The notes: generated by a model from the sequence alone, not told the origin. Shown: positions 32,166-40,607, numbered from the stretch's first letter. The stretch: DNA of 64,000 bases from Candidatus Manganitrophus morganii (GCA_021651055.1 JAJHOH010000001.1:1674001-1738000); one strand, 5' to 3'. Numbers and translations are program-made.

Positions 32166-32549
32166 TCAGAAATCGACGCGAATCAGATCGGCCGACCAGC
32201 GCGGTTGCACCACCTTGCCGGCCGGTTCTAAATCGAAGCGGAGGGTCGGCATCTGGACGGTGAGCCTGCCGTCTTCAATCTCGGCGAAGGCGCGCGCCGC
32301 CCTCCCGATGCCGTAGAGCGTTCCGGCGATCACCCCGATCCCCGCCCCGATGGCAATGTCGTCCAGATGATCCCCCGGATTCTCTTTAAAGGCCATAAAG
32401 GCCGCCCCCACGAGCGCCCCCGCCAGCCCGCCGTAGAAACCGTCGATGAGGACCTCCTCCATCGCGTTGTCTCTCCTCGCATGGGCCACCCCCGGAACAA
32501 GAGAGACCAGCATGAGCAGCAGAAGAACGGTTCCAATCGCTCTTTTCAT
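32166..32549 (-). CDS. Exported glycine-zipper protein of unknown function
   Basis: A 127-residue protein. A signal peptide (AIGTVLLLLMLVSLVPGVAHA, shown without the first three residues) is followed by two glycine/alanine-rich helices, FYGGLAGALVGAAFMAF and IAIGAGIGVIAGTLYGIG. These resemble the glycine-zipper helices of outer-membrane-associated proteins. The C-terminal part is short and polar. It is convergent with the TPR gene. GAGGAGGGTCA lies before the start. No named family recognised. Confidence 0.6.
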   Translation of the reverse strand: MKRAIGTVLLLLMLVSLVPGVAHARRDNAMEEVLIDGFYGGLAGALVGAAFMAFKENPGDHLDDIAIGAGIGVIAGTLYGIGRAARAFAEIEDGRLTVQMPTLRFDLEPAGKVVQPRWSADLIRVDF

Positions 32550-32746
32550 TGACCCTCCTCTGGATTAGGAATTCCAATCGATCAACCGTCAAAACGGGGC
32601 GATGTTACACCAGACCGCCGCAGAATGCAACCAAGTGGCGCATGACCCGCCGCGCGGCGTCGCGAACTGGAAACAGCCCCTTGACAACACTCCCCGCCAA
32701 GGGCGACATTAGAAAAACCCTTCTCCTTTACAAGGAATGTCTTTGC

Positions 32747-33703
32747 ATGAAACCGGTTGTCGTCCTCAGCAAATGTCTTGAGTTTGCACCCTGCCGATAT
32801 AACGGCGCGATGATTCCCGATCGCTTCGTGAAGCGGTTGGAGCCGCATGTGACCTTTTTGCCGATCTGCCCGGAGGTCGAGATCGGATTGGGCGTTCCCC
32901 GCGATCCGATCCGGCTCGTTTCGGAGGACGGGGAGCTGCATCTCCTCCAGCCGGCCACCGGCAAAGATCTCTCGGAGAAGATGCGGCGCTTCTCGAATTC
33001 GTTTTTGACCTCTTTGAACGAGGTGGACGGGTTCATTCTGAAGAACCGCTCCCCTTCCTGCGGCATCAAGGATGTGAAGCGCTTCCCGAAAATAGAAGCC
33101 GAGGCTCCCGCCGGCAAAGGGGCCGGGTTCTTTGCGGGGGAGGTCCTCGAACGTTTTCCCGGTCTCGCGATCGAAGATGAGGGACGGCTGAATCATCCCA
33201 AGATCCGGGACCACTTTCTGACGAAGCTCTTCACCTTGACCCGCTTTCGAGGGGCAAAGAAGACAAGCCGGTTGGAAGCGTTGGTCCGATTCCACGCCAC
33301 CCACAAGCTCCTCCTCATGGCCTACAACCAAAAGCTGATGCGCCTCCTTGGCCGTATCGTCGGCAATTCTGAAAAACGGCCGGCTGCTGACCTTTTTAAA
33401 GAATATGAACCGTACCTATCGCAAGCGCTCTCCCGCCCTCCCCGATCCGCTTCCAACATCAACGTTCTGATGCACGCCCTTGGTTATTTTTCCGACGATC
33501 TCTCCAAAAAGGAAAAGGCCCTTTTTCTCCGGACCTTGGAGAGCTACCGGAAAGGATACCTCCCGCGGAGCGCGGCCTTGAGCATCCTCAAAGCCTGGGT
33601 CGTCCGGTTCCGAAACGGGTATCTCGAAGAGCAAACCTTCTTCGAACCCTATCCGGAATCGCTGATTGAAACAGAGGGAAGAGATCGAACGGAAAGGAAG
33701 TAG
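32747..33703 (+). CDS. DUF523 plus DUF1722 protein (YbgA-like)
   Basis: A 318-residue protein. The start at 32747 (MKPVVVLSKCLEFAPCRYNG) restores the DUF523 N-terminus; an in-frame extension upstream has no conserved features. The DUF523 domain (about 1-150) has CLEFAPCRYNG, LPICPEVEIGLGVPR and LKNRSPSCGIKD, with conserved Cys that could hold a metal or cluster. The DUF1722 domain (about 185-305) has LVRFHATHKLLLMAYNQKLM and NVLMHALGYF. Such proteins accompany photolyases in some bacteria and have been linked to thiouracil desulfidation. No photolyase is seen here. Confidence 0.8.
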   Translation: MKPVVVLSKCLEFAPCRYNGAMIPDRFVKRLEPHVTFLPICPEVEIGLGVPRDPIRLVSEDGELHLLQPATGKDLSEKMRRFSNSFLTSLNEVDGFILKNRSPSCGIKDVKRFPKIEAEAPAGKGAGFFAGEVLERFPGLAIEDEGRLNHPKIRDHFLTKLFTLTRFRGAKKTSRLEALVRFHATHKLLLMAYNQKLMRLLGRIVGNSEKRPAADLFKEYEPYLSQALSRPPRSASNINVLMHALGYFSDDLSKKEKALFLRTLESYRKGYLPRSAALSILKAWVVRFRNGYLEEQTFFEPYPESLIETEGRDRTERK

Positions 33704-33747
33704 GGGTTCAACATGTCGACCCCTGATGAAGAAGGGAAAAATCCCCC

Positions 33748-33776
33748 TTGACCCGGTTTTCTGAAACGGTTATCCT
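33748..33776 (+). promoter_or_regulatory. Probable sigma70 promoter of purT
   Basis: TTGACC (33748-33753), 17-base spacer and TATCCT (33771-33776), 38 bases before the start codon. Confidence 0.5.
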
Positions 33777-33814
33777 CACGCCGATAAACCTTTCTCCTTC
33801 CTTCGGAGGTCCGT

Positions 33815-34990
33815 ATGCTCGGCACCCCGCTTTCGAAGAATGCTTTTCGGCTGATGCTCCTCGGCTCGGGCGAGCTGGGTAAAGAGGTCGCCATCGAAGC
33901 CCAGCGGCTCGGGGTCGAGGTGATCGCCGTCGACCGCTATCCGAACGCCCCCGCCATGCAGGTGGCCCATCGAAATTACGTCATCGACATGCTCGATCCG
34001 CGCGCCATCGATCAGGTGGTTCACCGGGAGCGGCCCGATCTGATCGTTCCAGAGATCGAAGCGATCGCCACCGATTATTTGGTCGAGGCGGAAAAACATT
34101 TTACCGTCATCCCGACCGCCCGCGCCGCGCGGCTGACGATGAACCGGGAGGGGATCCGGCGGCTGGCGGCGGAGGAATTGAAACTTCCGACGAGTCAATT
34201 CCGGTTCATCGACCGGCCCGAGCAGTTGAAAGAGGCGGCCGGCGCCGTCGGATACCCCTGCGTGATGAAGCCGATTATGTCGTCGTCCGGAAAGGGGCAG
34301 TCGGTCGTCCGCTCCGAAGCGGATCTTCTGAAAGCATGGGAGTACGCCATGACGGCCGCTCGGGCGAAGGGAGGCCGTGTCATTCTCGAATCGTTCATCG
34401 CGTTTGACTATGAAATCACCCTCCTCACAGTTCGCGCCGTCAACGGCACCTTCTTCTGTCCCCCCATCGGACACATCCAGATCGACGGCGACTACCGCCA
34501 GTCGTGGCAGCCGCATCCGATGTCGGAGACCGCTCTCAAACGCTCCAAGGAGATCGCGGCGGCGGTGACGGAGAATCTCGGCGGGCGGGGCATCTTCGGC
34601 GTGGAGCTTTTTGTGAAGGGGGAGGAAGTTTATTTTTCCGAAGTCTCTCCCCGGCCTCACGACACCGGATTGGTCACGCTGATCAGCCAAGATCTCTCCG
34701 AGTTCGCCCTCCATGTCCGGGCGATCCTCGGTTTTCCGGTCCATCCCCCCGTCCTCCGCACCCCGGGCGCTTCCGCCGTGATTCTGGCCGAAAAAGAGGC
34801 GATCGCTCCGACATTCGAGATCGGCCCGGCGCTGTCGGAGCCGGAGATCCAGATCCGCCTTTTCGGAAAACCCGACTGCCGGAAGAACCGGCGGATGGGG
34901 GTGGTCCTCGCCGCCGCGAAAGACCCGTTCGAAGCCCGCGACCGCGCCGTAAAAGCGGCGTCGCAGGTGAAAGTAAATTACGGGGATTAA
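33815..34990 (+). CDS. purT: Formate-dependent phosphoribosylglycinamide formyltransferase
   Basis: A 391-residue ATP-grasp enzyme. The N-terminal motif [20 protein letters not shown] and [18 protein letters not shown] are diagnostic. In the ATP-grasp part, [20 protein letters not shown] forms the phosphate loop and [20 protein letters not shown] with PHDTGLVTL binds metal and substrate. It makes formyl-GAR in purine synthesis from formate and ATP, without tetrahydrofolate. Length is normal and no domain is missing. It stands alone with its own promoter; a 122-bp inverted-repeat element begins at its stop codon. Confidence 0.93.
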   Translation: MLGTPLSKNAFRLMLLGSGELGKEVAIEAQRLGVEVIAVDRYPNAPAMQVAHRNYVIDMLDPRAIDQVVHRERPDLIVPEIEAIATDYLVEAEKHFTVIPTARAARLTMNREGIRRLAAEELKLPTSQFRFIDRPEQLKEAAGAVGYPCVMKPIMSSSGKGQSVVRSEADLLKAWEYAMTAARAKGGRVILESFIAFDYEITLLTVRAVNGTFFCPPIGHIQIDGDYRQSWQPHPMSETALKRSKEIAAAVTENLGGRGIFGVELFVKGEEVYFSEVSPRPHDTGLVTLISQDLSEFALHVRAILGFPVHPPVLRTPGASAVILAEKEAIAPTFEIGPALSEPEIQIRLFGKPDCRKNRRMGVVLAAAKDPFEARDRAVKAASQVKVNYGD

Positions 34991-35109
34991 TACAAACGCA
35001 GAAATATTTGTGACCTGGTTTATGTAGGGGCGTGATTGATCACGCCCAGCCGGAGGGCGCCATCAATGGCGCCCCTACAACGACAAACACGATTATTGCA
35101 TTTGTATTA
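34988..35109. mobile_element. MITE-like inverted-repeat element carrying composite palindromes
   Basis: The terminal inverted repeats are TTAATACAAACGCA (34988-35001) and TGCATTTGTATTAA (35096-35109), 13 of 14 matching. Inside lies a composite of two palindromes (35024-35078): the first starts GTAGGGGCGTGATTGATC, the second ends ATCAATGGCGCCCCTAC. The outer arms GTAGGGGCG and CGCCCCTAC match the dispersed palindromes elsewhere in this window. No coding capacity. The left end overlaps the purT stop codon. Confidence 0.6.
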
Positions 35110-35125
35110 ACAAGCTGGAGTCTCG

Positions 35126-35941
35126 ATGAGCGGCCTTCTTGAAAATCAAGTCGCCCTGATCACCGGCGCAAGCCGGGGGATCGGCTATGCCGTGGCCGAA
35201 GCTTATCTCCGCGAAGGGGCCAAGGTCATTATCTGCGGGCGGGATGAAGCGCAGTTGAAGAAGGCGGAGACCGATCTGGCCCCTCTCGGCGAGGCGATGG
35301 CGGTGCATTGCGATGTTTCGGATCTCGACCAGGTCGATGCCATGGTCGAGCGGGTCATCGCCCGCTTCGGCCGGATCGACATCCTCATCAACAACGCCGG
35401 AATCAGCATGACCTTCGGCCGTGTCGGCGACATCGACCCGAAGCGATGGGCCTACGTCATCGCCGTCAACCTGGTCGGCACCTTCAACTGCTGCCACGCC
35501 GTCATTCCCCACATGATGAAACAAGGAAAGGGGAAAATCTTCAACCTGAAAGGATACGGCGCCGATTTCCCCTCCCCGCGCGTCACCGCCTACGGCGCGA
35601 CGAAGGCGGCGATCGTCGCCTTCACCCGCTCCCTCGCCCGAGAATACAAAGGGACCGGGATCACCGCCAATATCTTCTCCCCCGGGATGGTGAGGACCGA
35701 TCTGCTGATGAGCGGCGAAGCCACCGACGAAGGGCGCCCCCACCGGGAAAAGGTCGGCTGGTTCATCGACATGTTGGCCAACCCGGCCGAGGTGCCGGCG
35801 GCGTTGGCGGTGAAAATGGTCTCCCCCGAAAACGAAGGGGTCACCGGAAAACTCTTCCAGGTCATGACGAAGCGGAAATTTATCTTCCGGGCGATGACGT
35901 ACGGCCTGAAGCGGCTGATCGGCCGTTCGGCCCCTTCCTGA
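35126..35941 (+). CDS. Short-chain dehydrogenase/reductase
   Basis: A 271-residue NAD(P)-dependent oxidoreductase of the classical SDR family. The cofactor motif is LITGASRGIGYAVAEA (T-G-x3-G-x-G). The motif NNAGIS follows. The active site normally reads S-Y-x3-K; here the segment YGADFPSPRVTAYGATKAAI keeps Tyr and Lys. The segment before it reads FNLKGYGA, so the usual catalytic Ser is replaced at the expected place. SDR enzymes act on sugars, lipids or secondary metabolites; the substrate is unknown. The start at 35126 is just after the inverted-repeat element. Confidence 0.82.
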   Translation: MSGLLENQVALITGASRGIGYAVAEAYLREGAKVIICGRDEAQLKKAETDLAPLGEAMAVHCDVSDLDQVDAMVERVIARFGRIDILINNAGISMTFGRVGDIDPKRWAYVIAVNLVGTFNCCHAVIPHMMKQGKGKIFNLKGYGADFPSPRVTAYGATKAAIVAFTRSLAREYKGTGITANIFSPGMVRTDLLMSGEATDEGRPHREKVGWFIDMLANPAEVPAALAVKMVSPENEGVTGKLFQVMTKRKFIFRAMTYGLKRLIGRSAPS

Positions 35942-35996
35942 CCCCCGGCCTCTTTCCTTCAGGCAGATCCCTCGAAACAACCGCTCAAAAAAGGGC

Positions 35997-36025
35997 TTGA
36001 CAATATTTTCTTATTTCTATATATT
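35997..36025 (+). promoter_or_regulatory. Promoter of arsR with overlapping ArsR-type operator
   Basis: Consensus TTGACA (35997-36002), 17-base spacer and TATATT (36020-36025). The predicted start of transcription falls at or one base from the arsR ATG (36033), so the message may be leaderless. The region just after the -10 reads ATATTTGGAAATAT, an imperfect inverted repeat of the AT-rich kind bound by ArsR proteins. Confidence 0.6.
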
Positions 36026-36032
36026 TGGAAAT

Positions 36033-36332
36033 ATGAAATCGAAGAACAAACATTCCTTGCAAGCCGAACAGGTCCACGTCGAAGCGCTCAAGGCCTTGGC
36101 CCACCTCGATCGCCTTCGTCTTTTCTTTTTTCTGGTTCAAGCCGGCGGAGAGGTCTCCGCCGGGGAGATTCAGAAGGGGCTCGACCTGCCGGGGCCGACC
36201 CTGTCGCATCATCTGAACCTGCTCCGCCGGGCCGGCCTCATTCAAAGCCGGCGGGAAGCGCGGTTCATTTATTATTCCATCCAGCGGGAGATGGTCTCGG
36301 AGCTGATCCGGCTTCTGACCGCCTGCTGCTGA
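36033..36332 (+). CDS. arsR: ArsR-family metalloregulator
   Basis: A 99-residue winged-helix repressor. The start MKSKNKHSLQAEQ at 36033 is preferred to an upstream in-frame codon. The core LKALAHLDRLRLFFFL and DLPGPTLSHHLNLLRRAGLI is the ArsR helix-turn-helix, and ARFIYYSIQ its wing. The C-terminus ends TACC, two adjacent Cys that could bind arsenite, as in atypical ArsR proteins with C-terminal Cys pairs; the usual CVC in the recognition helix is absent. It is 17 bases upstream of arsM, so it most likely represses the pair until arsenite is present. Confidence 0.82.
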   Translation: MKSKNKHSLQAEQVHVEALKALAHLDRLRLFFFLVQAGGEVSAGEIQKGLDLPGPTLSHHLNLLRRAGLIQSRREARFIYYSIQREMVSELIRLLTACC

Positions 36333-36349
36333 AATCCAAGGAGGACGAC

Positions 36350-37168
36350 ATGACCGACACCGACATCAAAAAAATCGTGAAAGAAAAATATGGCCAGGCC
36401 GCGTTGCAGGCGGGAAGCGGCAAGAGCTCCTGCTGCGGCGGCGCCGCCGAGTGGAACCCGATCACGTCGAACCTTTACGGCGATCAGGAAACCGCCGAAC
36501 TTCCGACCGAAGCGCTCCTCGCCTCGCTCGGCTGCGGCAACCCGACGGCGCTCGCCGAGCTTCACCCCGGCGAGAAGGTCCTCGATTTGGGCTCCGGCGG
36601 CGGGATCGACGTCCTCCTCTCGGCCCGGCGGGTCGGCCCGACCGGCCACGCCTACGGCCTCGATATGACCGACGAGATGCTCGCCCTGGCGCGGGAGAAT
36701 CAGAAAAAAGCGGGGGCTGAAAATGTCACCTTCCTGAAGGGGGAGATCGAACAGATCCCCCTCCCCGACCGGTCGGTCGATGTCATCATCTCCAACTGCG
36801 TCATCAATCTCTCCGCCGACAAGGAGCAGACCCTCGCGGAGGCCTTCCGCGTCTTGAAACCGGGCGGCCGCTTCGCCGTCTCGGACATCGTCGTCCGGGG
36901 AACGGTTCCCGACGAGATCCGCCGCAACGTGGAGCTTTGGATCGGCTGTGTGGCGGGGGCGCTGGAAGAAGAGCGGTATCGTTCGATCTTGAAAAAGGTC
37001 GGATTCGAAGCGATCGAAATCGTTCCGACCCGGATCTACACGATGAAGGAGGCCCGGGAGCTATTGGTCGACTCGTGCGTCACGCCGGAAGCGATTGAAT
37101 CGATCGCCGCGGCGACGGGTGGGAAATTCATGAGCGCCTTTGTCCGCGCAAGAAAGCCGAACAGGTAA
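36350..37168 (+). CDS. arsM: Arsenite methyltransferase
   Basis: A 272-residue SAM-dependent enzyme. The SAM loop is VLDLGSGGGIDVLLSARRV. The three conserved Cys of ArsM are at LGCGNPTAL, ISNCVINLSADK and WIGCVAGALEEE, the last two being the arsenite-binding pair. The N-terminus has a GKSSCCGG cluster typical of the bacterial enzymes. It methylates As(III) to mono-, di- and trimethylarsenicals. It lies 17 bases after arsR with AAGGAGGAC upstream, so it is controlled by that repressor. A 13-bp stem hairpin follows its stop. Confidence 0.9.
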   Translation: MTDTDIKKIVKEKYGQAALQAGSGKSSCCGGAAEWNPITSNLYGDQETAELPTEALLASLGCGNPTALAELHPGEKVLDLGSGGGIDVLLSARRVGPTGHAYGLDMTDEMLALARENQKKAGAENVTFLKGEIEQIPLPDRSVDVIISNCVINLSADKEQTLAEAFRVLKPGGRFAVSDIVVRGTVPDEIRRNVELWIGCVAGALEEERYRSILKKVGFEAIEIVPTRIYTMKEARELLVDSCVTPEAIESIAAATGGKFMSAFVRARKPNR

Positions 37169-37180
37169 CGCCTTGCGCCT

Positions 37181-37215
37181 CTCGGGTGAATCGGTTTAAA
37201 ATCGATTCACCCGAG
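37181..37215 (+). terminator. Hairpin after arsM
   Basis: A perfect 13-bp stem, CTCGGGTGAATCG and its complement, with a 9-base loop GTTTAAAAT, starts 12 bases after the arsM stop. No T run follows. It probably ends or protects the arsRM transcript. Confidence 0.5.
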
Positions 37216-37252
37216 TCCGATCGATCCAGTCAACCGTAGAGAGGAAGGCGCC

Positions 37253-38137
37253 ATGTACGTGATTACAGGAGCCACAGGACATACCGGAAGAGCGATTGCC
37301 GAGAAGCTGCTTGCCGAAGGGAAACCGGTCCGGGCGGTCGCGCGCAGCGCCGAGCATCTGAAGCCGCTGGCGGCGAAGGGGGCCGAGCCGTTCGTCGGTT
37401 CATTGGAAGATGCGGATGCGATGGCCCGGGCCTTCTCCGGCGCCGAGGCGGTCTATACGCTGGTCCCGACCCCCCTCACCGCGCCGGACGTCCGGGCCTC
37501 CCAGAACCGGGTCGGCGAGGCGCTCGCCGCGGCGATCGCCAAGGCCCGCGTTCCGTACGTCGTGAATCTCAGCAGCGTCGGCGCCCACCTCTCCGAAAAG
37601 GTCGGACCGGTAAAAGGGCTCCACGACGTGGAGCAGCGGTTCAACCGGTTGGAGGGGACGAACGTCCTCCATCTTCGGCCGACCTTCTTTATGGAAAATC
37701 TTCTCATGAACATTCAGATGATCAAGAACATGGGGATCCACGGCACCCCGATGAAGCCCGATATCGCCGTTCCGTTGATCGCCACGAAGGACATCGCCGC
37801 CGAAGCGGCCGAACGGCTTCTCCGCCTCGACTTCAAAGGAAAATCGGTGAAGGAGCTGCTGGGGCCGCGCGAGCTGACGATGACCGAAGTGACGGCGATC
37901 TTGGGACGTGCGATCGGCAAACCGTCTCTCCCCTATATCCAATTTCCGTATGAAGATGCCGAAAAGGCGATGACCGGGATGGGGCTCTCTCCCGACGTGG
38001 CGCGCGGTTACATCGAGATGTATCGGGCCTTCAACGAAGGGATCATGAAACCGACCGAGAAACGTTCCGCAAAAAACACAACGCCGACTTCGTTCGAAGC
38101 GTTTGCGGAGGAGTTCGCGGCGATCTACAAACAATGA
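37253..38137 (+). CDS. NmrA-like NAD(P)-binding protein
   Basis: A 294-residue atypical SDR. The nucleotide motif YVITGATGHTGRAIAEKLL (G-x2-G-x2-G) is at the N-terminus. EGTNVLHLRPTFFMENLL and GTPMKPDIAVPLIATKDIAA are typical of NmrA/YtfG-like quinone oxidoreductase-type proteins. These act as redox sensors or NADPH quinone reductases; the function here is unknown. AGAGAGGAAGG precedes the start. The next gene begins about 10 bases after its stop, so the two and the GNAT gene probably form one unit. Confidence 0.8.
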   Translation: MYVITGATGHTGRAIAEKLLAEGKPVRAVARSAEHLKPLAAKGAEPFVGSLEDADAMARAFSGAEAVYTLVPTPLTAPDVRASQNRVGEALAAAIAKARVPYVVNLSSVGAHLSEKVGPVKGLHDVEQRFNRLEGTNVLHLRPTFFMENLLMNIQMIKNMGIHGTPMKPDIAVPLIATKDIAAEAAERLLRLDFKGKSVKELLGPRELTMTEVTAILGRAIGKPSLPYIQFPYEDAEKAMTGMGLSPDVARGYIEMYRAFNEGIMKPTEKRSAKNTTPTSFEAFAEEFAAIYKQ

Positions 38138-38147
38138 TCCTACTCAG

Positions 38148-38915
38148 ATGACGTGGAACCCCTCCCGATACGATGAGAAGCACGCCTACGTCTGGAATCT
38201 TGCCGCCGACCTGATCGATCTTCTCTTGCCGAAGCCGGGAGAGCGGATTCTCGACCTCGGCTGCGGGACGGGGCATCTCACCGGCCGGATCGCTGCGCTG
38301 GGAGCGGAGGCGGTCGGGCTCGACGCCTCTTCAGAGATGATCACCCAGGCCCGAAAAAATTATCCCGATCTCCGGTTTGAAATCCAAGACGCCAGAGAGT
38401 TCCGATTCGATCTCCCCTTCGACGCCGTCTTCTCCAACGCTGCCCTTCATTGGGTTAAAGAACCCGAGCAGGTGATCTCCAGCACTGAAAGGGCGTTGAA
38501 ACCGGGCGGGCGCTTTGTGGCGGAATTCGGCGGAAAGGGAAATATCGCGCGGATCGTCGGCGCGATCAGAGAGGCCTGTAAGGCCATCGGTTTTCCTTTG
38601 AAAGAAGACGTGATTCCATGGTACTTTCCGAGCATCGGCGAATATGCCGCCTTGCTGGAAAGAAACGGTCTTGAGGTCACCGAAGCCTCTCTCTTCGACC
38701 GCCCGACCCCGCTCGAAGGGGGAGAAGCCGGTCTGCGCGACTGGATCGAGACCTTTGCCGCAAGTCTTCTCCAACAGGTTCCTCCCGATCGGCGGCCCGC
38801 CGTCATTCAAAAAGCTGAAGAGATCCTTCGTCCCGCCCTGTTCCAAAACGGGGTTTGGCAAGCCGATTACAAGCGGCTTCGTCTGAAGGCGATCAAGGAG
38901 GGAGAGCCGGTATGA
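38148..38915 (+). CDS. SAM-dependent methyltransferase (trans-aconitate methyltransferase-like)
   Basis: A 255-residue class I methyltransferase. The start at 38148 (MTWNPSRYDEKHAYVW) is chosen because the conserved WNPxxYxxxHxFV opening of this family begins there. The SAM loop is ILDLGCGTGHLTGRIA and motif II reads FDAVFSNAALHWVKEPEQV, both standard for the Tam-like group. The substrate is unknown. It overlaps the following GNAT gene by 4 bases (ATGA), so they are translationally coupled. Confidence 0.82.
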   Translation: MTWNPSRYDEKHAYVWNLAADLIDLLLPKPGERILDLGCGTGHLTGRIAALGAEAVGLDASSEMITQARKNYPDLRFEIQDAREFRFDLPFDAVFSNAALHWVKEPEQVISSTERALKPGGRFVAEFGGKGNIARIVGAIREACKAIGFPLKEDVIPWYFPSIGEYAALLERNGLEVTEASLFDRPTPLEGGEAGLRDWIETFAASLLQQVPPDRRPAVIQKAEEILRPALFQNGVWQADYKRLRLKAIKEGEPV

Positions 38916-39307
38916 TTTCGTATCAAGTCGAACGGGAGATCGATCCTGCAGCGGTCGCCGATCTGTTCCGACGGTCCGGCATCCACCGGCCGGTGGACGA
39001 TCTCGATCGGATCGGCCGGATGATTCATCATGCCAATCTGATCCTCTGTGCCTGGGATGGAGAGAAAATAGTCGGGATTGCGCGCGCCCTCACCGACTTC
39101 AGCTACTGCTGTTACCTCTCCGATCTCGCTGTCGACCGCGCCTATCAAAAGCAGGGGATCGGAAAAGGGCTGGTCGATCGGGTGAAAGAGATTGTTGGAG
39201 ATGAGGTGATGATTCTTCTTCTTTCGGCTCCGGAAGCAGAGAGCTATTATCCCCATCTTGGCTTCGAGAAGGCGGAGAACGCTTGGCGCATTCCGCGCAA
39301 GCGATGA
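38912..39307 (+). CDS. GNAT-family N-acetyltransferase
   Basis: A 131-residue acetyltransferase. The start at 38912 (MISYQVEREI) overlaps the upstream stop. The acetyl-CoA motif is VDRAYQKQGIGKGLVDRV (Q-x2-G-x-G). The second half, VMILLLSAPEAESYYPHLGF, is the conserved beta-5/alpha-4 region. The acceptor (amine of a small molecule or protein) is unknown. The last 105 bases are repeated, with about one change in eight, at 41690-41795, beyond the cassette array. Confidence 0.85.
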   Translation: MISYQVEREIDPAAVADLFRRSGIHRPVDDLDRIGRMIHHANLILCAWDGEKIVGIARALTDFSYCCYLSDLAVDRAYQKQGIGKGLVDRVKEIVGDEVMILLLSAPEAESYYPHLGFEKAENAWRIPRKR

Positions 39308-39529
39308 TTCTTTCTCGGATTACCGAACCGTCTCGTTGAGGAGTTCGAACCGAGGCAGAACTCTCCCTACGATGTTGCTTTTAAAGTCCCTCCTGTGGTA
39401 TACCGAATCCGTCCAGAATTTCAAATCCTAAAATTTTCTGTCTATCTCCGGGACGCGGTCTCGACTGCTTTATGTTTCAAGATCTTATGAATAACTCCCA
39501 AGAGATAGAGAAAAAATTCCGTAAAATAA

Positions 39530-39547
39530 GGCAGAAATATTTCTGCC
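39530..39547. repeat. Perfect 18-bp palindrome at the left edge of the cassette array
   Basis: GGCAGAAATATTTCTGCC is perfectly self-complementary. The 220 bases before it, from the end of the GNAT gene, hold nothing I can recognise. The core GCAGAAATATTT also occurs inside the inverted-repeat element at 35000. It may be a weak terminator. Confidence 0.4.
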
Positions 39548-39577
39548 TATTTATATGTTTGGCAGTGAGTAATCGAC

Positions 39578-40099
39578 GTGAGTAGCGCAACCATGATCTG
39601 GAGCACAGCTGCAGCAGTGATCGCCTCATTGGGTGGCGGGGCGGTTCTCGTCTTCGCGTTCTCGTCTTGGTTAGGCAAAGTCTGGGCTACGCGCATTGCT
39701 GAAGCGGAACGAGCGAGGTTCTCAAGAGAGCTCGAGGGCTACAGAAACCAGCTCCAGCAACTTGCCGAAGAGCGACGAGATGCTCTCACTCGCAAGCGAG
39801 ACATATATGCGCAGCTCGCCACTTCGATGCGCGTGTTTCTAGTCTCGGGGAGGCCGGCTTCGGATCAAGAGAAAAAGGACTTCCTGGCAGCGTTCGATGT
39901 GGCAGCGCTTTGGGCTTCTGAAGCCGTAGCGAAGGCGTTGGCTAACTTTCTTGAGTACAGTACTCGAAGCGCGAATCAGCCTGGTAGCGTGACCAACGAC
40001 GAATTCAAGAACGCATATCGAGCGTGTCTCAATGCCATGCGACGAGACTGCGGCTTTCCGGATACTGAGTTCAGTTACCCGGTAATCACCTTTCGTTAG
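39578..40099 (+). CDS. Cassette gene 1: membrane-anchored coiled-coil protein of unknown function
   Basis: A 173-residue protein starting at GTG 39578 (an ATG at 39593 is possible). The N-terminal helix AAAVIASLGGGAVLVFAFSS is followed by WLGKVWATRIAEAERARF and then a coiled coil to about residue 75 (SRELEGYRNQLQQLAEERRD). This opening is typical, in my recollection, of a family of hypothetical proteins often found as integron cassettes. The rest is helical and polar. Function unknown. An attC begins 29 bases after its stop. Base composition is less GC-rich than the chromosomal neighbours. Confidence 0.72.
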   Translation: MSSATMIWSTAAAVIASLGGGAVLVFAFSSWLGKVWATRIAEAERARFSRELEGYRNQLQQLAEERRDALTRKRDIYAQLATSMRVFLVSGRPASDQEKKDFLAAFDVAALWASEAVAKALANFLEYSTRSANQPGSVTNDEFKNAYRACLNAMRRDCGFPDTEFSYPVITFR

Positions 40100-40127
40100 C
40101 TGACATGCGTGATGCAACCAAGAACCT

Positions 40128-40190
40128 GCCCAACAAGCGCTTGCAGTCGACGCTCGCAATGCTTCGTGCGGCTGAAGCGCAACGTTAGGA
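40128..40190 (+). other. attC site 1
   Basis: A 63-bp site. The left core GCCCAAC (RYYYAAC) pairs with the right core GTTAGGA, one base off GTTRRRY. The inner boxes GCGCTTGCAG and CTGAAGCGC pair with one unpaired G, the extrahelical base used by IntI to choose the strand. Confidence 0.82.
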
Positions 40191-40197
40191 GTAACGA

Positions 40198-40545
40198 GTG
40201 AAAAAGAAAGCCCTCATTGGTGCAGTTGGGATGGTGTTGGTCGGCCTCGGGGTACTCGCTTATCTGGCGGCACCGTATGTGGCAACGCCAGTGTTTAGCG
40301 CTATCAATAGTTCTCGTGAGCCGGTCCAGGTGATGGCGTACTGGCGAAATGAAAGTAAGAATCTGGGAACTGTTGCACCGGGTCAGAAATTTAAGGTGAA
40401 TGCTGAGGCGGCAATCTCGTTCAAGGCAAAGTTTCTAAACGGCAGGGAACTAGCTAGTTCTGAGATGTACTTCACGTCTGGTACGTCCATTGAGGCAGAT
40501 ATCACCGAGTCAGGAATCGAGCTCCGTTATGCGTCCCGCACCTAA
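40198..40545 (+). CDS. Cassette gene 2: small exported or membrane-anchored protein
   Basis: A 115-residue protein. The GTG start at 40198 lies 7 bases after attC1, whose right core with its flank supplies the ribosome site TTAGGAG. A hydrophobic helix (ALIGAVGMVLVGLGVLAYLA) is a signal anchor. The rest is a small beta-rich domain (REPVQVMAYWRNESKNLGTV; ISFKAKFLNGRELASSEMYF). No known family recognised. Its TAA stop overlaps the left core of attC2 (ACCTAAC), as is usual for tightly packed cassettes. Confidence 0.72.
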   Translation: MKKKALIGAVGMVLVGLGVLAYLAAPYVATPVFSAINSSREPVQVMAYWRNESKNLGTVAPGQKFKVNAEAAISFKAKFLNGRELASSEMYFTSGTSIEADITESGIELRYASRT

Positions 40546-40601
40546 CTCTTCACTCAAGCGGACGCCGCAAAGCGCGGCACCGCTTAGCTCAAACGTTAGG
40601 A
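40540..40601 (+). other. attC site 2
   Basis: A 62-bp site. The left core ACCTAAC pairs perfectly over six bases with GTTAGGA on the right. Inner boxes AAGCGG and CCGCTT pair; the tip contains GCCGC and GCGGC. It separates cassettes 2 and 3. Confidence 0.82.
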
Positions 40602-40607
40602 GGAATT

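Noticed and set aside
39308-39577. attI site or integrase remnant left of the cassette array
   Set aside because: Only a one-mismatch core heptamer is visible; no recombinase motifs are found in any frame nearby.
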